Of a stretch of DNA of 64,000 bases, positions 33,561 to 43,099 are shown piece by piece. Origin of the DNA: Sphingomonas taxi. Its GTDB lineage: Bacteria; Pseudomonadota; Alphaproteobacteria; Sphingomonadales; Sphingomonadaceae. The stretch covers positions 178,232-242,231 of the forward strand of contig QFQI01000008.1 of assembly GCA_003243195.1 (NCBI GenBank), in the 5' to 3' direction. The position numbers were made by a program, and so were the translations under genes. Under the pieces are notes generated by a model, which was not told the DNA's origin, ran no database searches, and saw only the letters and a list, made by a program, of their open reading frames with translations. The first letter of the stretch is position 1; each line of letters begins with the position of its first letter.

Positions 33561-36500
33561 ATGCGTCAGACAGCCATGCGCCGAACCATGTTGGCGGCGG
33601 TGTCGCCAATCGTACTCGGCATGATGATGACGGAGGCTTCGGCCCAGGTCGCCACGCCGGATGCGGTCGCCACCTCAGCGGATCAGGTCGCGGCGCCGAC
33701 GCAAACCGATGATGCGGCCGAGGACATCATCGTCACCGGCATCCGCGCGTCGCAGGCGCGCGCCATCGAGGTGAAGCGCAACGCCGACAGCGTAGTCGAG
33801 GCGATCAGCGCGCAGGATATCGGCAAGCTGCCCGATGTCACCATCTCCGATTCGCTGCAGCGCATCGCCGGCGTGCAGATCCGTCGCGACGCGGGCGAGG
33901 GCGCCGCGATCAACATCCGCGGCCTGCCGCAGGTCACCACGCTGCTGAACGGCGAGCAGTTCCTGGGCGCCAACTCGGTCACGACCGTCCAGCCGAACTT
34001 CACCGATATCCCGTCGCAATTGTTCTCCGGCGCGACCGTGTTCAAGTCGCCAACCGCCTCGCTCCAGCAGGCGGGCCTTTCGGGCACCGTCGACCTGCTG
34101 ACGCGTCGGCCGTTCGACCTGAAACGCGGTGTGACCTTCTCCGCGGCGGCCGAGGGCCAATATGGCGACAAGACGAAGAAGTGGAACCCGTCGGCCAACG
34201 GCCTGCTCGCCTATCATGGCGAGCGCGTCGGCCTGCTGGTGTCGGCGGCGTACAGCGACCTGACGCTCGCCAACAGCTTCCGCGGCGTCCAGGATTACGG
34301 CGTGGCGCTGCGCACCGAGAGTGGCAGTGCGACGAACCCCGGCGACTTCGCCGTCGGCAACAACGGCGTCAGCCGTGGCACGCCGGTGCGCAACAGTGCC
34401 GGCTCCATCATCGGCTACGACCTGAACGGCGATGGCGACGCCAACGACGCGTTCATCACGCCCCAGTCGCACACCGCATGGAACCGCATCACCGATCGTC
34501 AGCGCTTCGGCGCCAATGCCTCGTTGCAGTTCCAGGTCAACGACGCGCTGCAACTGACCGCCGACGCCTTCTACACGCGCCAGACGCAATATGATCGCAC
34601 CGCGGGTTTCCAGTTCCAGAACGTCGACTGGCTGTCCTCGCCGTTCGTGCCGACCAAGTCGCGCGATACCGGGGCGGTGTATAACGGTTACAACATCAAC
34701 ACCGTTCAGGAATATACGTACAGCCTGCCGAACTTCGACAGCTATGCCGAGACGTTCCGGACGAAGAGCGAGTCGCAGAACTACAATCTGCAACTCGACT
34801 GGAAGCCGTCCGAGACCTTCAAGGCGACCGTGCGTGGCATCTATGGCAAGGCGTCGCGCAACCGTGACCAGTCCTACACGCAGTTCAGCCTGACCAACGG
34901 GCGGCAGTGGGCGTATAACGGCGTCGGCAATTATCCGGGCGGCGACGTCACGTTCAACCCGACCGGTTATCAGATCTACAGCGACACCGCGACGGTCGAT
35001 TATTCGAGCGGCGCGCCCGTGTTCGGCTTCTCGCCGGGCTTTCTGGCGCAGGCGTCCGATCCGTCGCGCTACGGGCTGAAGACGATCTCGTCGGAGGGCA
35101 ACCAGTATCAGAACGGCGACATCTGGGCGTTGCGCGCCGACGCCGAGTGGCAGGCCAACGACCAGTTGAAGGTGGCGTTCGGCGGCCGCTATGGCGAGCG
35201 CAGCGTCGACCAGTTCACCTTCGACCGCGTGTCTCCCTTCTATGCCGGCAACCGCGACAATGCGGCCAACCCGGCGGCGGGGTGCCTGGTCAAGTGGAAG
35301 GCGTTCGACGTCAACCTGAACGACAAGTCGTGCTCGGTCCTCGATGCGCAGGGCAATGCCTATACCGCCGGCCTGACGCGGCAGGCGACCGATCCGATCT
35401 TCGCGGGCCTCATCAAGCAATATGCGCTGCCCGCGAATGGTGCGCCGAACCTGTACGTGCTCGATCCGAAAGCGATGGACAACAGCGAGGCGTGGCAGAA
35501 CAAATTCTACCCGGGCAGCCAGAATCTGGTGAATCCGGCGCTGTCGTTCGATGTCCATACCAAGCAGATATCGGGCTATGCGCAGGTGTCGGGCGAGGGC
35601 GAACTGCTGGGGATGCCGTTCCGCGCTAACGGTGGCCTGCAGGTCATCAATACCCGCCTCGACGTCCGCCAGAACATCGTCGGCAACCCGCAGCCCTACG
35701 GCGTGTCGGGCGTGGACGCGGGTGACGTGCGCACCAAGCGCCAGTTCACCGACTTCCTGCCATCGATCAACATCGCGTTCGACGTGACGAGCAAGCTGCG
35801 CGCGCGCGCCGCCTTCTCGAAGACGATGACGCTGCTCGACTTCCAGCAATGGGGGGGGGGCCTGAACGTCGGCTATGCGATCAACACCACGGTATCCCCG
35901 GCGCGCTTCGAGGCGCAGACCGCGACGTCGGAAGGCAATCCGAACCTGAACCCGTGGCGGGCGACCAATGTCGAGGCGAGCTTCGAATATTATACCGGAC
36001 GCTCCAGCCTGGTCGCGGTCGGCGCGTTCTACATCGCGGTCGACAGCTTCATCGCGCGCACGACCGAGATCCGCAACGACATCCCCGACAATGACGGCGT
36101 GATCCGTCGCCCGGTCGTCACCAACACGCTCGCGCAGGGTGAGGGCGGCGTGCTGAAGGGGATCGAGGCGTCGGCGCGGCAGTCGCTGGCCGATTACGGG
36201 GTCGATGGCTTCTTCGGCGGCTTCGGCGTGGACGCGAATTACACGCTGTCGCTGGGTGACGCCGGGCTGACCGACCTGGCCGGCAACAATCAGCCGTTCC
36301 AGGACAATTCGAAGCACCAGGCCAATGCCGCCTTGTGGTTCGAGAAATACGGGCTCCAGTTGCGCGTCGCCTACAACTATCGCTCGAAGCGGCTGGTGTC
36401 GTCCAACTACAGCGGAATCCAGCAGGATGGACGCGGGCTGGCGCAATATCAGATGCCGACCAACTACCTCGACGCGTCGATCTCGTATGACGTGACGCCG

Positions 36501-36635
36501 TACCTGACCCTGTACGGTCAGGCGTCGAACCTGACCGGCGAGACGGAGCGTTATTACCTGACCTGGACCGATCAGGTGTTCAACGAGAGCATCTACGAAC
36601 GGCGCTTCATCGCCGGCGTCCGGGCGCGCTTCTGA
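33561..36635 (+). CDS. TonB-dependent receptor, Xanthomonas/Caulobacter carbohydrate type
   Basis: This 1,024-residue receptor has a signal peptide, DIIVTGIRASQARAIEVKR, the plug opening IGKLPDVTISDSLQRIAGVQ and a long barrel ending in ERRFIAGVRARF, which is the layout of the large TonB-Xanth-Caul class. Members typically import oligosaccharides and sit with glycosidases, here GH2, plus ROK and halogenase-like genes. AAGGAGG precedes the ATG by 8 bases. A run of ten G (35851-35860) codes within the barrel (WGGGLNV), where slippage would abolish the protein. Confidence 0.93.
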   Translation: MRQTAMRRTMLAAVSPIVLGMMMTEASAQVATPDAVATSADQVAAPTQTDDAAEDIIVTGIRASQARAIEVKRNADSVVEAISAQDIGKLPDVTISDSLQRIAGVQIRRDAGEGAAINIRGLPQVTTLLNGEQFLGANSVTTVQPNFTDIPSQLFSGATVFKSPTASLQQAGLSGTVDLLTRRPFDLKRGVTFSAAAEGQYGDKTKKWNPSANGLLAYHGERVGLLVSAAYSDLTLANSFRGVQDYGVALRTESGSATNPGDFAVGNNGVSRGTPVRNSAGSIIGYDLNGDGDANDAFITPQSHTAWNRITDRQRFGANASLQFQVNDALQLTADAFYTRQTQYDRTAGFQFQNVDWLSSPFVPTKSRDTGAVYNGYNINTVQEYTYSLPNFDSYAETFRTKSESQNYNLQLDWKPSETFKATVRGIYGKASRNRDQSYTQFSLTNGRQWAYNGVGNYPGGDVTFNPTGYQIYSDTATVDYSSGAPVFGFSPGFLAQASDPSRYGLKTISSEGNQYQNGDIWALRADAEWQANDQLKVAFGGRYGERSVDQFTFDRVSPFYAGNRDNAANPAAGCLVKWKAFDVNLNDKSCSVLDAQGNAYTAGLTRQATDPIFAGLIKQYALPANGAPNLYVLDPKAMDNSEAWQNKFYPGSQNLVNPALSFDVHTKQISGYAQVSGEGELLGMPFRANGGLQVINTRLDVRQNIVGNPQPYGVSGVDAGDVRTKRQFTDFLPSINIAFDVTSKLRARAAFSKTMTLLDFQQWGGGLNVGYAINTTVSPARFEAQTATSEGNPNLNPWRATNVEASFEYYTGRSSLVAVGAFYIAVDSFIARTTEIRNDIPDNDGVIRRPVVTNTLAQGEGGVLKGIEASARQSLADYGVDGFFGGFGVDANYTLSLGDAGLTDLAGNNQPFQDNSKHQANAALWFEKYGLQLRVAYNYRSKRLVSSNYSGIQQDGRGLAQYQMPTNYLDASISYDVTPYLTLYGQASNLTGETERYYLTWTDQVFNESIYERRFIAGVRARF
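35851..35860 (+). repeat. Homopolymer G10 inside the receptor coding sequence
   Basis: Ten consecutive G, read as TGG GGG GGG GGC. Homopolymers of this length are prone to slipped-strand mispairing in replication and to sequencing error. The reading frame is intact as given. Confidence 0.8.
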
Positions 36636-36717
36636 CCGTACGTCCTCCGCAGGGTCGCCGCGCCATGTTGACGCGCGGGGCGACCTTCGCTCTGGCGACG
36701 GCGTGAGGTGATGCAGG

Positions 36718-38223
36718 ATGGGTGATCCGATACGCTCGATCGTGATCGTCGGCGGGGGGACGGCCGGCTGGATGGCCGCGACCTATCTCGCGCGACGGCT
36801 GGCGCACCTGCGCCTGTCGATCACCGTCGTCGAAAGCTCCGCGATCGGGACCATCGGGGTCGGCGAGGCGACGGTGCCCGCGATCCGCGATTTCTTCGCC
36901 GCGATCGAGCTGGGCGAGGCCGATGTGCTGCGCGAAACCGAGGCGACGATCAAATACGGCATCCGCTTCGCCTCCTGGAAGGCGCCGGGCCACGACTTCT
37001 TCCACCCGTTCGGGTTGTACGGCGTTGCGGCGCGCGGCGTCGCCTTTCACCATTACTGGCTGAAGCGCCGCGCCGCCGGCGATGCCACGCCGCTGGGCGC
37101 CTATTGCCTGGCGACGCAACTGGCGGAGCGCGGGCTGTTCCTGCCGCCGGTCGAACGACCCGCCAACGATCTGGGCGTGTTCAACTTCGCGGTGCATTTC
37201 GACGCCTCGAAGTTCGCGGCGCTGTTGCGGCGGCTGGCGCTGGCGAACGCGGTGGCGCACATCGACGCGCGGATCACCACGGTCGCGCGCGACGAGGCGG
37301 ACGGGCGCATCACCGCGGTGACGCTGAACAATGGCCAGCAGGTGACGGGCGACCTGTGGATCGACTGCTCGGGTTTCCGCAGCCTGTTGCTGGGCGAGGC
37401 GCTCGACGTGCCGTTCCTCGACTGGCGGCAATGGCTGCCGTGCGACCGCGCGATCGCGATCCCGTGCCGGGCGGCGCGCGTCCATCCGCCGTTCACCGCC
37501 GCCACCGCGACCGGCGCGGGGTGGCGGTGGCACATCCCGTTGCGCCACCGCGTCGGCAACGGACATGTCTATTGCTCCGACTTCATGACCGACGCCGTGG
37601 CCGAGGAGACCCTGATCGCCGCGCTGGAGGGCGAACCGCTGCACGAGCCGAACCGCATCCGCTTCACACCCGGACACCGGGCGCGTTTCTGGGAGCGCAA
37701 CGTCGTCGGGCTGGGGCTGTCGTCCGGCTTTCTCGAACCGCTGGAATCGACCAGCATCACCCTGATCCAGTCGGGGCTGGAGCGGCTGATCCCGCTGTTC
37801 CCCGATCGCGATTTCGATCCGCGGCTGGCCGACACCTACAACCGCCAGTCGGTGCTTGAATTCGAACGGATCCGCGACTTCCTGATGCTGCATTACAGCG
37901 GCAACCGGCGCATCGGCGAGCCGTTCTGGGATCATGTCCGCGGCATCGCGCCGACCGACGGATTGCGCGGCAAGCTGGATGCATGGCGTGCGGCGGGCGA
38001 GTTCGTGCGGCGGGAATGGGACACGTTCCAGGACGCGAGCTGGCTCAGCATGTATGCCGGATTCGACGATCTGCCCGCGCGCTACGCACCGCTCGCCGAT
38101 CAGGTGGCGGATGCCGATCTGCGCGACAGCCTGTCGCGGATGCGCGCGGCGATCGACGCGACGCTGGCCCATGCCGAGCCGCACGCCGACTTCCTGGCGC
38201 GCGTTCATGCGGGGCGCGCATGA
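36718..38223 (+). CDS. Tryptophan-halogenase-like flavoprotein
   Basis: This 501-residue protein of the flavin-dependent halogenase family has the FAD motif GGGTAGW (residues 12-18), IGVGEATVP, the active-site K79 (TIKYGIRF), the W269-R-W271-H-I-P274 halogenase signature and an acidic residue at E343 (PLEST). So every known catalytic residue is present. It lies in a glycan-uptake locus, not a natural-product cluster, a context seen in Caulobacter, Xanthomonas and Sphingomonas whose purpose is unknown. It follows the receptor by 82 bp and overlaps the ROK gene by ATGA. Confidence 0.9.
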   Translation: MGDPIRSIVIVGGGTAGWMAATYLARRLAHLRLSITVVESSAIGTIGVGEATVPAIRDFFAAIELGEADVLRETEATIKYGIRFASWKAPGHDFFHPFGLYGVAARGVAFHHYWLKRRAAGDATPLGAYCLATQLAERGLFLPPVERPANDLGVFNFAVHFDASKFAALLRRLALANAVAHIDARITTVARDEADGRITAVTLNNGQQVTGDLWIDCSGFRSLLLGEALDVPFLDWRQWLPCDRAIAIPCRAARVHPPFTAATATGAGWRWHIPLRHRVGNGHVYCSDFMTDAVAEETLIAALEGEPLHEPNRIRFTPGHRARFWERNVVGLGLSSGFLEPLESTSITLIQSGLERLIPLFPDRDFDPRLADTYNRQSVLEFERIRDFLMLHYSGNRRIGEPFWDHVRGIAPTDGLRGKLDAWRAAGEFVRREWDTFQDASWLSMYAGFDDLPARYAPLADQVADADLRDSLSRMRAAIDATLAHAEPHADFLARVHAGRA

Positions 38224-39422
38224 GGATCGTGCCACAGCCGCGGTTGACCGGCGCGAATATCGAGCATGCCGGGCTGCACAATCAACGCGTCGTGCTGCAC
38301 GCGATCCGCGTCGCCGGCCCGGTCACGCGCGCCGAGATCGCCGGCGTCACCGGGCTGACGACGGCCACGGTCACCACCATCACCAACCGCCTGCTCGATG
38401 CGGAATTGCTCGAACGTGCCGGGCAGCGGCGCGGCGCGCGCGGTCAGCCGGCGACGCGGCTGGTGGTCAACCCGGACGGCGCATTCGCGATCGGCGTGAA
38501 CGTCGACCGCGACCACCTGACGATGGTGGCGGTCGACTTCGACGGAAAGCTGCGCGCGCGCATCAGCCAGGAGGCGAGCTTCCCCGGCCCGGAGGATGTT
38601 CGCGCCTTCTACCGCGATCACGTCCGTGAATTGCTGCGCTCCGGCGGGATCGCGCCGGACACGCTGAGCGGGATCGGCGTGGCGCGGCCCGACGATCTTG
38701 GCGGCATCGACCTTCCGGGCCGCCCGCGCGACGGCGATCGCTGGTCGGCGCACGATATCGCCTCGCTTTTCGCGGAGCCGCTGGATCTGCCGGTCACGGT
38801 GGAGAATGACGCCGCCGCCGCCGCGATCGGCGAGATGCAGTTCGGCCTGGGGCAGCAGCATGCGAGCTTCTTCTATCTGCTCATCACCGTTGGTCTGGGC
38901 GGCGGGGTGGTGGTCAATTCGCTCTACGATCGCGGCGCGAACGGGCGGAGCGGGGAGATCGGCTTCCTGATGGTGGACGGTGGCGACGGCGGGCGCGTGC
39001 CGTTGCAGGAGATCGTGTCGCTCGCCGGGCTGTCGCGGGCGATGGCGGATGCGGGATTGGCGGATCGCCCGGCGCATGCGCTCGACCTGAACGATCCGCG
39101 CGTCGCGGCGGTCGCGCAGGAATGGGTGATGCGGGCCGCCGGGGTACTGGCGCCGCCGTTCATCGCGGTCAGTTGCCTGCTCGATCCCGGCGCGGTGCTG
39201 ATCGGGGGGCGGTTGCCGGTCGCACTGGTCGAACGACTGGGCCGCGCCACGACCGAATTGATGCGGCAACAGGGCGCATATGCGCCGGTGCTCGCCCCGA
39301 TCCATACCGCGGCACTGGCCGAGGATTCCCCCGCGATCGGCGCGGCATTGCTGGCGTTCGGCCACCTGCTGCTGCCCGCGGACATGCCGGGACAACGCCG
39401 CATCCCGGCGATGGCAGGATGA
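38220..39422 (+). CDS. ROK-family transcriptional regulator (NagC/XylR type)
   Basis: This 400-residue protein has an N-terminal winged helix (about 25-80, VTRAEIAGVTGLTTATVTTI) and a ROK sugar-binding domain with ENDAAAAAIGEMQFG and ITVGLGGGVVVNS. The usual zinc motif CxCGxxGCxE is missing; the equivalent stretch reads GRSGEIGFLMVDGGDGGRVPL. It therefore probably acts as a sugar-responsive regulator and is not an active kinase. It starts on the halogenase stop and is followed 22 bases later by the GH2 gene, so it probably controls this locus. Confidence 0.88.
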   Translation: MRIVPQPRLTGANIEHAGLHNQRVVLHAIRVAGPVTRAEIAGVTGLTTATVTTITNRLLDAELLERAGQRRGARGQPATRLVVNPDGAFAIGVNVDRDHLTMVAVDFDGKLRARISQEASFPGPEDVRAFYRDHVRELLRSGGIAPDTLSGIGVARPDDLGGIDLPGRPRDGDRWSAHDIASLFAEPLDLPVTVENDAAAAAIGEMQFGLGQQHASFFYLLITVGLGGGVVVNSLYDRGANGRSGEIGFLMVDGGDGGRVPLQEIVSLAGLSRAMADAGLADRPAHALDLNDPRVAAVAQEWVMRAAGVLAPPFIAVSCLLDPGAVLIGGRLPVALVERLGRATTELMRQQGAYAPVLAPIHTAALAEDSPAIGAALLAFGHLLLPADMPGQRRIPAMAG

Positions 39423-39444
39423 TATTCAAGGACAAGGGGCTGTG

Positions 39445-42400
39445 ATGATGATGCGCGTGAAGATCGGATCGGCCGGGCTGCTGCTGGCGGCGACGATGCT
39501 GACGGCGGCCGGCGTGGCGGCGCAGGAGATCGGCAATGCCGGCCCCTATAACGCGCGCTTCCTGGCGGGCGGCATCGGCGTCGAGCGTCCGCTGGAAGGC
39601 GCCGACGCGCTGGTCGCGGCGGGGCGGGGCTATACGATCGCAACCTGGATCGAGGCGGACGCGAGCCCGGCGGGTGAGGTGGTGCTGGTGCGCATCGGCG
39701 ATCCCGACGCGGCGCGGGCATTGTCGCTCCGTGACGGGCGGGTCGAGCTGCGCGACGGCAGGGTCGTCATCCGCGGCGTGGCGGTGCCCAGAGGGTGGCA
39801 TCATCTGGCCGCAGTATCGGATGGCGGCAGGGTGACCCTGTATCTGGATGGTCGTCGCGTCGGCGGTGGCACCGCACGGGCGATCCCGGTCGCCCCCCGG
39901 ATCGCGATCGCGCCGGTGACAAGCGGCGCGCCGCATTTCGGCGGACAGCTGATCGACGCGCATGTCGCGGCGCGGACCATGGACGCGGGGGAGGTCGCGG
40001 CGCTCGCGCGGGCCAGGCCGGACGCCGCGCTGGTGCAGATGACCGAGGTCGGCGTCGGCTGGCCGTTCCAGAAACAGGCCAATATCGGCCTGACCACGCA
40101 GCAGGACGCCTGGACGCTGCCGCGCTCGCGGGACGGCGCCTATTCCGCGCCGGTGGCCCGGCCGTTGCCGGACGCGCCGGTGATGCAGCCGCTCGCCGCG
40201 AACCGCTGGCAGGTGAACGGCTGGATGCTCGCCGCCGCGCCGGAGGTGCAGGGCGACGGCGCCGCACTGTCGCGTCCTGGAACGCCCGCGGGCACATGGC
40301 GCGCCGCGACGGTGCCTGGCACGGTGTTGCAGACGCTGGTCGACCGGGGCGTCTATCCCGATCCCTATTACGGGCTGAACAACCTCAGGATCCCGGAAAG
40401 CCTGGCGCGGCAGGATTACTGGTACCGCACGCGCTTCACCGTTCCGGCGGGCGCGGCGGGCAAGCGGCTGACGCTCGTGTTCGGCGGGATCAACTATGCC
40501 TCGGAGATCTGGGCCAACGGCAAGCGCATCGGCGACACGCACGGCGCGTTCATCCGCGGGCAGTTCGACTATACGCCGGTCGCGGGGGAGAATGTGATCG
40601 CGGTCCGTGTCTCCCCGCCGCCGCATCCCGGCATCCCGCACGAACAATCCGTCCGCGCGGGCGTCGGCGAGAATGGCGGGCAGCTCGCGATCGACGGGCC
40701 GACCTTCGTCGCGACGGAGGGGTGGGACTGGATTCCGGGCATCCGCGACCGCAACACCGGGCTGTGGCGCCCGGTCGAGCTGGTGGCGACCGGCGCGGTA
40801 CGGATCGGCGACCCGCATGTCGTGACCGACCTGCCGCTGCCGCGCACCGACCGTGCCGACGTCTACGTCACGGTGCCGATCGACAATGCCGGCCCCGCCG
40901 CGCCCGTTACGGTGCGGGTCGCGTTCGAAGGGGTGACGATCGAAAAGCGGGTAACCGCCCCGGCGGGACATAGCGAGGTCGCCTTCACGCCGGCCGAGTT
41001 CCGCCAGTTGCGCGTTGCCGATCCGAAATTGTGGTGGCCGAACGGCTATGGCGCGCCGCACCTCTATGATGTGACCTACCAGGTCGCCGACGCGACGGGC
41101 GTGTCGGACATCCGCAAGGGGCGGTTCGGCATCCGCGAGGTCAGCTACGACCTGTCGCTGTTCGACGCCGCCGGCGCGCTGCGGCGCGTGAACGTGCAGA
41201 CCACGGACGGCGGTCTCGCCGGCACGCCGCTGATCGACGTGCGCCATGCCGCGATCAAGCAGACGCCGACCGGCTGGGCGGAGTCGCTGACCGCGGCGGG
41301 CGAACGCTCGGCCGCGGTCACGCCGGTCGCCGAGACGCTGCCCGAGCCGCATCTGACGATCCGGGTCAATGGCGTGCGGATCGCGGCGCGCGGTGGCAAC
41401 TGGGGCATGGACGATGCGATGAAGCGCATCAGCTACGACCGGCTGGCCCCGTATTTCCGCCTCCAGCGCGAGGCGCACATGAACGTTATCCGCAACTGGA
41501 TGGGCAACAACAACGAGGAGGAGTTCTTCGACCTCGCCGACGAGAACGGCATGATGGTGCTGAACGATTTCTGGCAGTCGACGCAGAACTTCCAGATCGA
41601 GCCGGAGGACGCCGCGCTGTTCCTGTCCAACGCGCGCGACACGATCGCGCGCTATCGCAACCATCCCTCGATCATCCTGTGGTTCGGGCGCAACGAGGGC
41701 GTGCCCTATCCGGTGCTGAACGAAGGGCTGGCGAAGGCGGTGTTCGAACTGGACGGCACGCGCTGGTTCACCGGCAGCTCGAACGTCGTCAACCTGCAGG
41801 GGTCCGGCCCGTACAATTACCGCGCGCCGGTCGGCTATTTCACCGATCTCGCGACCGGCTTCTCGGTGGAAACGGGCACGCCATCGCTGTCGACCGCGGA
41901 GTCGATCGCCAGCTACGTGCCCGCGGGCGACCGCTGGCCGCTGGGTGACGTGCTCGCCTATCACGACTGGCACTTCGGCGGGAACGGCGACACCCGGACG
42001 TTCATGGCCGCGCTCGACCGCAGGTACGGCACCGGCACCGACTTCGCCGATTTCGAGCGCAAGGCGCAGATGATGAACCTCGAAACGCACAAGGCGATGT
42101 ACGAGGGGTTCCTCGGGCATCTGTGGACGAAGAACTCGGGGCGGCTGCTGTGGATGACGCATCCGGCCTGGCCGTCGAACGCGTGGCAGATCTATTCGTG
42201 GGACTATGACACGCAGGCGTCCTATTACGGCGCCAAGAAGGCCGCGGAGCCGCTCCACGTCCAGCTCAACCTGCCGGGGAACGAACTGGTGGTGCTTAAC
42301 ACCACGCAGGTCGACCGGCGCGGCCTCACCGCGCGGGTGAAGGTAGTCGGCCTTGACAATCGCGAACTGTTCACGCGCGACACCGCCGTCGATGCGCTCG

Positions 42401-42879
42401 CCAACCGCGCCACGCCGCTGGCGGCGGTGCCGTTGACGACGCTGTTCGCGGAGCATCCGATGGTGCTGGTCAAGCTGTCGCTGCTCGCCGCGGACGGCAC
42501 GTCGGTGTCGGAAAACTTCTATTGGCGCGGGCGCGACGAGGATGCGTATCGACAGCTCGATTCGCTCGCGCCGGCGGCGCTGACCGCCAGTGCGGAAAGC
42601 GGCCCGCCCGAGGGTGCGGATCGTGTCGTGCGGGTGACGCTGGCCAACGACACCGCCGTTCCCGCGCTCAACGCCAAGCTGACGCTGGTGGATGGGAAGG
42701 GCGACCGCATCCTTCCGGCCTTCTACGACGACAATTATGTGTCGCTGCTGCCCGGCGAGCGCCGGACCATCGCGATCCGCTATCCGGCAAGTGCCGCCGG
42801 CGCGGGCCGGTTGACGCTGGCGGGCTGGAACGTACCGCGCACCGTGGTCGATGTCGCGGGTGGCGCGGCGCGTCCGTAG
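39445..42879 (+). CDS. Glycoside hydrolase family 2 protein with N-terminal LamG-like domain
   Basis: This 1,144-residue secreted enzyme has a signal peptide (MMMRVKIGSAGLLLAATMLT), a LamG/concanavalin-like domain (about 30-190) and a GH2 sugar-binding domain with DYWYRTRFTV. Immunoglobulin-like and TIM-barrel domains follow. The acid/base is likely E751 (LWFGRNEG) and the nucleophile E809 (FSVETGTPSL). GH2 members are beta-galactosidases, mannosidases, glucuronidases and exo-glucosaminidases. The ARGGNWGMDD segment fits the mannosidase/exo-glucosaminidase-like branch, but the substrate is open. The start at 39445 is chosen; ATGs at 39448 and 39451 are alternatives. Confidence 0.9.
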   Translation: MMMRVKIGSAGLLLAATMLTAAGVAAQEIGNAGPYNARFLAGGIGVERPLEGADALVAAGRGYTIATWIEADASPAGEVVLVRIGDPDAARALSLRDGRVELRDGRVVIRGVAVPRGWHHLAAVSDGGRVTLYLDGRRVGGGTARAIPVAPRIAIAPVTSGAPHFGGQLIDAHVAARTMDAGEVAALARARPDAALVQMTEVGVGWPFQKQANIGLTTQQDAWTLPRSRDGAYSAPVARPLPDAPVMQPLAANRWQVNGWMLAAAPEVQGDGAALSRPGTPAGTWRAATVPGTVLQTLVDRGVYPDPYYGLNNLRIPESLARQDYWYRTRFTVPAGAAGKRLTLVFGGINYASEIWANGKRIGDTHGAFIRGQFDYTPVAGENVIAVRVSPPPHPGIPHEQSVRAGVGENGGQLAIDGPTFVATEGWDWIPGIRDRNTGLWRPVELVATGAVRIGDPHVVTDLPLPRTDRADVYVTVPIDNAGPAAPVTVRVAFEGVTIEKRVTAPAGHSEVAFTPAEFRQLRVADPKLWWPNGYGAPHLYDVTYQVADATGVSDIRKGRFGIREVSYDLSLFDAAGALRRVNVQTTDGGLAGTPLIDVRHAAIKQTPTGWAESLTAAGERSAAVTPVAETLPEPHLTIRVNGVRIAARGGNWGMDDAMKRISYDRLAPYFRLQREAHMNVIRNWMGNNNEEEFFDLADENGMMVLNDFWQSTQNFQIEPEDAALFLSNARDTIARYRNHPSIILWFGRNEGVPYPVLNEGLAKAVFELDGTRWFTGSSNVVNLQGSGPYNYRAPVGYFTDLATGFSVETGTPSLSTAESIASYVPAGDRWPLGDVLAYHDWHFGGNGDTRTFMAALDRRYGTGTDFADFERKAQMMNLETHKAMYEGFLGHLWTKNSGRLLWMTHPAWPSNAWQIYSWDYDTQASYYGAKKAAEPLHVQLNLPGNELVVLNTTQVDRRGLTARVKVVGLDNRELFTRDTAVDALANRATPLAAVPLTTLFAEHPMVLVKLSLLAADGTSVSENFYWRGRDEDAYRQLDSLAPAALTASAESGPPEGADRVVRVTLANDTAVPALNAKLTLVDGKGDRILPAFYDDNYVSLLPGERRTIAIRYPASAAGAGRLTLAGWNVPRTVVDVAGGAARP

Positions 42880-43008
42880 CCGGCGCGCGCGCGGTCGGCT
42901 CCGCCACGTTCATGCCGGCGCGTTGATGATCCCGGCGGGCGCCGTCGCGCCGCCCGCCCAACAACATTTTCCACTTACCGTCGGCGCGGCCATGATCCTG
43001 TCGACTCC

Positions 43009-43026
43009 CTGACATTATTGTGTCAG
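43009..43026. promoter_or_regulatory. Inverted repeat CTGACA-N6-TGTCAG upstream of the peptidase
   Basis: CTGACA (43009-43014) and TGTCAG (43021-43026) are perfect 6-bp arms with a 6-base spacer, 74 bp before the prolyl oligopeptidase start. This is the only clear dyad in the 220-bp gap after the GH2 gene. Confidence 0.4.
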
Positions 43027-43099
43027 CATCGCCACCGTTCAGAAAAGATGCCGGCGACGGAACATCTTCGCGCGGTATCGGCATGCTGGGGGGCTGCAC

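Noticed and set aside
33675..36446. Open reading frame of 923 codons opposite the TonB-Xanth-Caul receptor
   Set aside because: Same antisense effect; the plus strand shows signal peptide, plug and terminal aromatic.
36653..36685. GGTCGCC/GGCGACC inverted repeat after the glycan receptor
   Set aside because: A 19-base loop and no T tract; too weak to call a terminator in GC-rich DNA.
39169..42456. Open reading frame of 1,095 codons on the minus strand opposite the GH2 gene
   Set aside because: Arg/His/Asp-rich composition and no family-like segments; it is an antisense shadow of high-GC codons. The plus strand has clear GH2 motifs.
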